This document shows positions 8,500 to 11,554 of a stretch of DNA of 11,554 nucleotides, in pieces. The first letter of the stretch is position 1. Every line of letters begins with the position of its first letter. Source of the DNA: Dinochytrium kinnereticum. Taxonomy: Eukaryota; Chytridiomycota; Chytridiomycetes; Chytridiales; Chytridiaceae. The position numbers and the translations under genes were made by a program. Where the stretch lies: positions 2,216-13,769 of the forward strand of contig JADGJT010000513.1 in the NCBI GenBank assembly GCA_027604005.1, in the 5' to 3' direction. The notes under the pieces were generated by a model, which saw nothing but the letters and a program-made list of their open reading frames with translations, did not search any database and was not told where the DNA came from.

Positions 8500-8875
8500 T
8501 CGCTACCGTTACCGTCTGGACAGTTTGGACTTTAACGAAAAATTTGGCGGTAGTGATGGGTTTTCAGTCCAAAAACCGTGACCGCTAACGGCAAGGGTTC
8601 TTTTAAAAATTTGTTGAGCGGAACCATCTAAAACATACGATCAACCGCTATGTCTACATTGTTTAACGGTTTTAGAGTGGCATCGGCGGTTTACAGGGTT
8701 TCTCGCAACCACCTAAAAGCGGAATACCGTTCCTTTTTCAAAAACTGCCTAAAGCACATGGTTAGCCGCTGTTCTTACGACAGATAATGGTTTCAGAGCG
8801 GAAATAACAGTTTAGACGACGTTAAAACCACCTCAGAATGGTATAGATGCTGTCATGACGGCCTCCAAGGAGGCA
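8500..8875. repeat. Quasi-periodic GCGG/CCGC tract
   Basis: GCGG or CCGC cores recur at 8547, 8582, 8618, 8645, 8686, 8719, 8766 and 8798, about 27-47 bases apart and separated by AT-rich spacers. Variants of AACGG and GGTTT(T/C)AGAG are shared between spacers. The right end carries a GCCTCC-AA-GGAGGC palindrome at 8861-8874. No coding frame fits. It resembles a degenerate tandem repeat or small non-coding element; no target-site duplication was found. Confidence 0.45.
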
Positions 8876-9033
8876 AGGGGGTAGGGTCAAGGAGTGTAAG
8901 GAAACAAAGTTTTTGAAGTCCAAAATGCTAAATAATCTCGACAAGGGTGGCTGGGAGATGATGAAAAAACCGAAGTCTCTTTGTCTGGTTCAGCACAGCA
9001 CAGCGAAAAATCAGTGGAATCCCAATAGCTCAC

Positions 9034-9159
9034 CCTAACGTTAATCTTGTACTGTGCTTCAGTATGGTTTTTTGCAGCACTGGGTGGCATAAATGATACT
9101 CTTAATTTCATTCTAATCTGCTGTCCAGGCAACCACTGCTTTTCCTTCCGTTTCAGCAT
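9034..9159 (-). CDS. Possible exon of an unrecognised gene
   Basis: From the ATG at 9159 the minus strand reads MLKRKEKQWLPGQQIRMKLR then VSFMPPSAAKNHTEAQYKIN and VR, up to a phase-0 GTGAGC donor at 9033. TTTAG at about 8932 could be the acceptor, but the following frames are not informative. Composition is protein-like (alternating hydrophobic and charged residues), yet I cannot name a family. It may belong to the same decayed minus-strand gene set as the exons at 7.2-8.5 kb. Confidence 0.2.
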
Positions 9160-9192
9160 AGTTAAAGTTCACAATATTCTTAAGCTGCGAAC

Positions 9193-9220
9193 TGGAACGA
9201 ATTAATCTCTTGTTTATTCA
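9193..9220 (+). repeat. Left inverted repeat of the ORF-bearing element
   Basis: It shares 15 consecutive bases (TGGAACGAATTAATC) and a further TTTATTCA with the right copy in inverted orientation, with one small gap. Confidence 0.6.
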
Positions 9221-9426
9221 GAATACCATCATGTTCTAACCTGTAAATGGCACAAACGCAGTCAGTGCTTTTAGGGAGCAAATGAGTTCGTAGTACAGGA
9301 ACTCTTTTCTCTCCTTCTTCCGCAGCTCCCACATTTTGAGCTTACGTGTCGCTGCGTCCACATCCACAGTAAATTAATATAGTTCGTGACGTGTTGCCGC
9401 GACGGGTTGTTCCTATTCCGTGTACT

Positions 9427-10338
9427 ATGGAGCATTCGGACTATGAGGGAGAGTCTTCCTTCTTTAATTCTGGTGGCCGTCGTGTTTCTGGGCGCCATCA
9501 GGAGAATCTTACTGACCGCTCGTCTGCTGACGCAATCACTGGTCTTGTATCTGGTATACGCGAGGCTGTTGAGGCTGATGAAGCTCTGTCTCAGTCTCAG
9601 AAGCCGAAGGTTAAGCGCAAGAAGTCGGCTACACGCGTCGCCAAAATCTTGGCATCGTCTCCGAGTCAACCCATCCCTAAAGTGTCGTCGGCGACTCGCA
9701 TTCCTTCTTCTAAGCGCATTTTGGATTTGGAGGTTGACGATCATGATCTGGATATCCCGGGTAGGGCTGGCGATGGCCATAACTTGGATTTTTCTCGGCT
9801 ACCCACAACCAAACGTGCACGTGTCCAAGCTTATGTGACCGCTGGAGGGCTTACTTCGGATGATAGTCATGAAACGGATGGTGAAGCTGCCACTGTCGAT
9901 GTTCCGGTTGCGGTCAAGGCGGGCGGTGACCCTCCTAGTGGTGTGGGGCTGGATATCCGTCAAATGTTGGAGTTACTTATCCCGAAAGTAATGGAGGGTG
10001 TTTTACCGGGGCTCCTCAAGAACTATGCGATGGGTGCAGCTGATGGTGCCCCGCTTCGTGACACGTCATTGCCGACAGGATCGGCGGTAAATCCTCCGCC
10101 TTTGATTGTTAAGGCTCCTCCTAGTCTCGTTAAAGCCCCCCATGTTGCCGCTAGCCTCCCTTCCCTCTTTGATCGACCTGAGTTTAAGACTCCACTGGAG
10201 AGTGGGCCTTCCGACGGGTTGGGCGGCGTCATTCCGTCTTGGGCTGCGTCGGGATCGCTAGTGACCGCGGTTATTCCTAGGGATGTCTCTATGAATCTGG
10301 AGATCCGTAACGCTCTTGCTGGGATGACTCGTGCTTAG
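9427..10338 (+). CDS. Uncharacterised 303-residue basic, proline/serine-rich protein
   Basis: The ORF has no stop for 303 codons. The open frame extends upstream to 9391 but has GTG there, so the ATG at 9427 is chosen. It begins MEHSDYEGESSFFNSGGRRV. It has Lys/Arg clusters that look like nuclear-localisation signals: PKVKRKKSATR at about residues 61-71 and TTKRARV at about 126-132. A hydrophobic amphipathic stretch RQMLELLIPKVMEGVLPGLL lies near residue 180, followed by a Pro/Ala/Ser-rich tail (NPPPLIVKAPPSLVKAP). There are no cysteine-knuckle, DDE, RT or integrase motifs. It is GC-richer than its flanks and overlaps a long antisense ORF that I take as a shadow. Its TAG stop is formed where the nested transposon begins. 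It could be a gag-like or accessory protein of the flanking element; I cannot assign it. Confidence 0.55.
   Translation: MEHSDYEGESSFFNSGGRRVSGRHQENLTDRSSADAITGLVSGIREAVEADEALSQSQKPKVKRKKSATRVAKILASSPSQPIPKVSSATRIPSSKRILDLEVDDHDLDIPGRAGDGHNLDFSRLPTTKRARVQAYVTAGGLTSDDSHETDGEAATVDVPVAVKAGGDPPSGVGLDIRQMLELLIPKVMEGVLPGLLKNYAMGAADGAPLRDTSLPTGSAVNPPPLIVKAPPSLVKAPHVAASLPSLFDRPEFKTPLESGPSDGLGGVIPSWAASGSLVTAVIPRDVSMNLEIRNALAGMTRA
10335..10337. repeat. Target-site duplication TTA (left)
   Basis: TTA immediately precedes GAGCATTCC at 10338. The same triplet follows the right end at 11479-11481. PIF/Harbinger elements characteristically duplicate a 3-bp TWA/TTA target. Confidence 0.85.
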
Positions 10339-10353
10339 AGCATTCCCAACGGT
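10338..10353 (+). repeat. PIF element left terminal inverted repeat
   Basis: GAGCATTCCCAACGGT, a perfect 16-base inverted match to 11463-11478. It is followed by TGGGTCAAATG, which is echoed near the right end. Confidence 0.9.
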
Positions 10354-10478
10354 TGGGTCAAATGTCTGTTTAAAAAAGATTTTCCGCCTCATTTTGATTG
10401 GCTCGAGCAAATTCATTTTGCGGATAAATTTATGACACAGCGATTACTTTTTTTTTTTCACAGCGGTTGAGTATCAAA

Positions 10479-11186
10479 ATGGGGGGGTCAATTGGGAAGA
10501 TGGGACATGTTCTTGACGGTGACGACGCCGCTGATGCTCTGGACCTTCTGGAAGACCCTCCTGAGGACGCCCTCACAGATATCTTCATCTGTGACATGTT
10601 GGAGAGTGATCCTGGCATCACTTGGGGTGGTTCTTGCATTGGGAGAGCACCAAATGCTGACTCTCACTTTGAGAGCTTCTATGAGATCCTCTAGAATGAC
10701 AGCTTTGCCCCAACACCTCGTTGCGATGAAAGCAAGTTCCACAGGCGCTTCAGGATGCCCTCCTTTCTCTTATTGAAGATCAGAGAGGATCCGGAAAGCT
10801 TTACTCCCTGATTTTTCAAGCAGCGACGAGATTCAACAGAAAAAAAGGGACTATCCTGTTATTACATGCCTGATGCTTCTGGGGCTTCTTTGTATTAGTC
10901 AGATGAGTACAGCGAAATCGGGGAGAGCACTGCTATGGCGTGCATGTAAAGTTTTGCAATTCAGATGCGGTGTTTATGGACAGAGATGCCCCTGAAACTT
11001 TCCTACTGGCCAGGTGATTACAGACCACTTCTGACGAAGGGTTTCTGGTGTTCTCTGGTTTATCACAAGCAGAGAGTTGATAGAGATGGTGTGTTAATGG
11101 ACTCTGGGCTCCAGAAGATAGTGGTCTCTGATCTGATCAGTTCCAGTGGAAGAATCCTGGGATACATGCACCCAGGGTCAGCATAA
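10479..11186 (+). pseudogene. Harbinger transposase N-terminal remnant, four in-frame stops
   Basis: One frame runs through the element from the first in-frame ATG (10479), with stops at 10692 (TAG), 10809 (TGA), 10896 (TAG) and 10947 (TAA) and no frameshift. Readable pieces match the usual order of Harbinger (HARBI1-like) transposase N-termini: an acidic start, then GRAPNADSHFESFYEIL. FHRRFRMPSFLLLKI follows (the conserved F-RRFRM motif), then FFKQRRDSTEKKGLS and SDEYSEIGESTAMACM (the DEY-IGEST motif). After 10965 the frame stays open for 73 codons, but I do not recognise the sequence and it lacks the GSIDC-type catalytic motif. The DDE domain seems deleted or replaced. In an active element the protein cuts at the terminal repeats and usually works with a Myb-like partner; neither a catalytic domain nor a partner is present here. 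Confidence 0.75.
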
Positions 11187-11347
11187 TGGAGCTAGCCTCT
11201 CGTGAGGCAGTCCCTGTCCTCTCTGATGCGTCTGGTTGCGAGCATAGGCGTCAGTGTGGGCGGTGGCATGCTCAGCAGCAATATGCCTCATTTTTGCCCC
11301 AAGAGTCTTTTGTTGAGGCAAATCGTGCACGTTTGACCCAGAAAATC

Positions 11348-11452
11348 GGTGTAGCAATTTACTTTTTGAATCATGCCATTTGCTCCACAACCGTTGGGCT
11401 TGCATTTTTACATATTTTGGCGCCAGTTTGTCAAAAAGTAAATTGCTACACC
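11348..11452. repeat. Subterminal 22-bp perfect inverted repeat in the PIF element
   Basis: Arms at 11348-11369 (starting GGTGTAGCAATTTAC) and 11431-11452 (ending TTGCTACACC) are exact reverse complements, with a 61-base loop. The structure lies just inside the right terminal repeat and has no partner at the left end. Confidence 0.9.
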
Positions 11453-11471
11453 CATTTGCATCACCGTTGGG
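11376..11471. repeat. Duplicated subterminal motif CCATTTGC...ACCGTTGGG
   Basis: CCATTTGC plus ACCGTTGGG occurs at 11376-11398 and again at 11452-11471 within the right terminal repeat. The inner copy (reverse complement CCCAACGGTTG) matches the left terminus more closely than the outer one does. These may be transposase-binding sites or traces of an internal end duplication. Confidence 0.7.
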
Positions 11472-11478
11472 AATGCTC
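11463..11478 (-). repeat. PIF element right terminal inverted repeat
   Basis: ACCGTTGGGAATGCTC, the exact reverse complement of the left terminus, directly followed by the TTA duplication. Confidence 0.9.
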
Positions 11479-11481
11479 TTA
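11479..11481. repeat. Target-site duplication TTA (right)
   Basis: TTA directly after the right terminal repeat; partner of 10335-10337. Confidence 0.85.
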
Positions 11482-11493
11482 GTGCGTTATGTA

Positions 11494-11520
11494 TGAATAA
11501 AAAGGGATTAATTCGTTCCA
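11494..11520 (-). repeat. Right inverted repeat of the ORF-bearing element
   Basis: Inverted partner of 9193-9220. It contains AATAAA at about 11496-11501, which could also serve as a poly(A) signal for the upstream ORF at 9427-10338. Confidence 0.6.
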
Positions 11521-11554
11521 CTTTACACTTTTCCCATCCCAACTATGCAATTTT

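Larger units (their letters stand above)
10338..11478 (+). mobile_element. PIF/Harbinger-type DNA transposon, non-autonomous copy
   Basis: This 1,141-bp element is bounded by perfect 16-bp terminal inverted repeats (GAGCATTCCCAACGGT) and flanked by TTA target-site duplications. Similar GAGCAT...CCAAC-type ends occur in PIF/Harbinger elements. It encodes in plus orientation a degenerate N-terminal transposase segment but no DDE catalytic region, and far less coding length than a complete element needs. It inserted at the stop codon of the ORF at 9427-10338. The two target-site copies are identical, so they offer no evidence of ageing, but the coding remnant is decayed. It was presumably mobilised in trans. 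Confidence 0.88.
9193..11520. mobile_element. Candidate TIR-flanked element carrying a single ORF, interrupted by a PIF element
   Basis: The two ends are inverted copies. 9193-9220 begins TGGAACGAATTAATC and ends TTTATTCA; the reverse complement of 11494-11520 begins with the same 15 bases and ends TTTATTCA, with one substitution/indel cluster between. Without the nested Harbinger-type element and one TTA copy the interval would be about 1.18 kb, with one ORF. No clear target-site duplication is visible next to the repeats. Similarity may extend a few bases outward (AAG-TG-AA pattern), and the window ends 34 bases after the right copy. No transposase or reverse transcriptase motif is seen, so the class is unknown; an inverted duplication not caused by transposition is also possible. 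Confidence 0.4.

Noticed and set aside
9180..9243. Minus-strand reading containing DGILNKQEINSFQ, similar to an EF-hand loop such as those of Miro GTPases
   Set aside because: Position 1 of the loop is not acidic, a stop follows within a few codons, no GTPase motifs are near, and the stretch coincides with the inverted repeat at 9193-9220. A single short motif is not enough.
9245..9370. Minus-strand frame reading KMWELRKKERKEFLYYELIC
   Set aside because: Charged and helical looking, but short, with a stop just upstream and no family I can name; it lies inside the candidate element.
9391..9426. Upstream extension of the 303-codon ORF
   Set aside because: The codon at 9391 is GTG, not ATG; the first in-frame ATG is at 9427.
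9271..9780. 169-codon minus-strand ORF
   Set aside because: It is antisense to the better supported 303-codon ORF, Arg-rich in the way shadow frames are, and has no domain.
1..11554. tRNA, rRNA, CRISPR or bacterial operon features
   Set aside because: No paired A/B-box with cloverleaf potential, no regularly spaced repeats with spacers, and no Shine-Dalgarno-led gene strings; splice signals show a eukaryotic sequence.

Overview
The window looks like gene-poor, repeat-bearing nuclear DNA from a basidiomycete fungus. A rust or other Pucciniomycotina species is my best guess, but it is inferred from style and not proven. The pointers are short GT-AG introns of about 60-140 bp with CTAAC-like branch sites, a G-protein beta subunit N-terminus of fungal type, a fungal GATA factor with a C-X2-C-X20-C-X2-C finger, AT-rich intergenic DNA, decayed gene fragments, and a PIF/Harbinger DNA transposon nested in another repeat. 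Several long open frames begin with GTG or TTG, so starts were re-chosen at ATG wherever a gene is called.

Layout. The left edge (1-203, minus) holds the first coding exon of a heterotrimeric G-protein beta subunit and part of its first intron; the rest of the gene lies off the window. About 1.1 kb of intergenic DNA follows, with a stem-loop at 1264-1302. A protein-kinase N-lobe fragment (1494-1698, plus) is broken by a frameshift. 1.7-3.2 kb shows no gene. The one complete conserved gene is a two-exon GATA-type zinc-finger transcription factor (4635 to 3221, minus); its promoter carries a CCAAT/ATTGG palindrome and a 25-bp tandem duplication. A small ORF with a signal-peptide-like N-terminus (4983-5216, plus) is a weak candidate secreted protein. 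5633-6062 (plus) is a second, unrelated kinase pseudogene whose HRD, DFG and APE motifs lie in different frames.

The minus strand from 8497 to 7201 holds a broken triose-phosphate-transporter (TPT/DUF250 type) gene. It has a recognisable splice junction, an in-frame stop and a missing central part. An unrecognised membrane-like exon with a perfect GTAAGT donor sits directly upstream. 8500-8875 is a quasi-periodic GCGG/CCGC tract that resembles a degenerate repeat.

The right end is a nested mobile region. A near-identical inverted repeat of about 28 bp (9193-9220 and 11494-11520) frames an intact 303-codon ORF with nuclear-localisation-like clusters and no family I recognise. A 1,141-bp PIF/Harbinger-type element (10338-11478) lies exactly at that ORF's stop codon. 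It has 16-bp perfect terminal inverted repeats and TTA target-site duplications, and contains a stop-riddled N-terminal transposase remnant. Its first base rebuilds the TAG stop, so the host ORF product is unchanged. The genes do not form a pathway: two conserved regulators (G-beta and GATA) flank or sit among decayed fragments and transposons.
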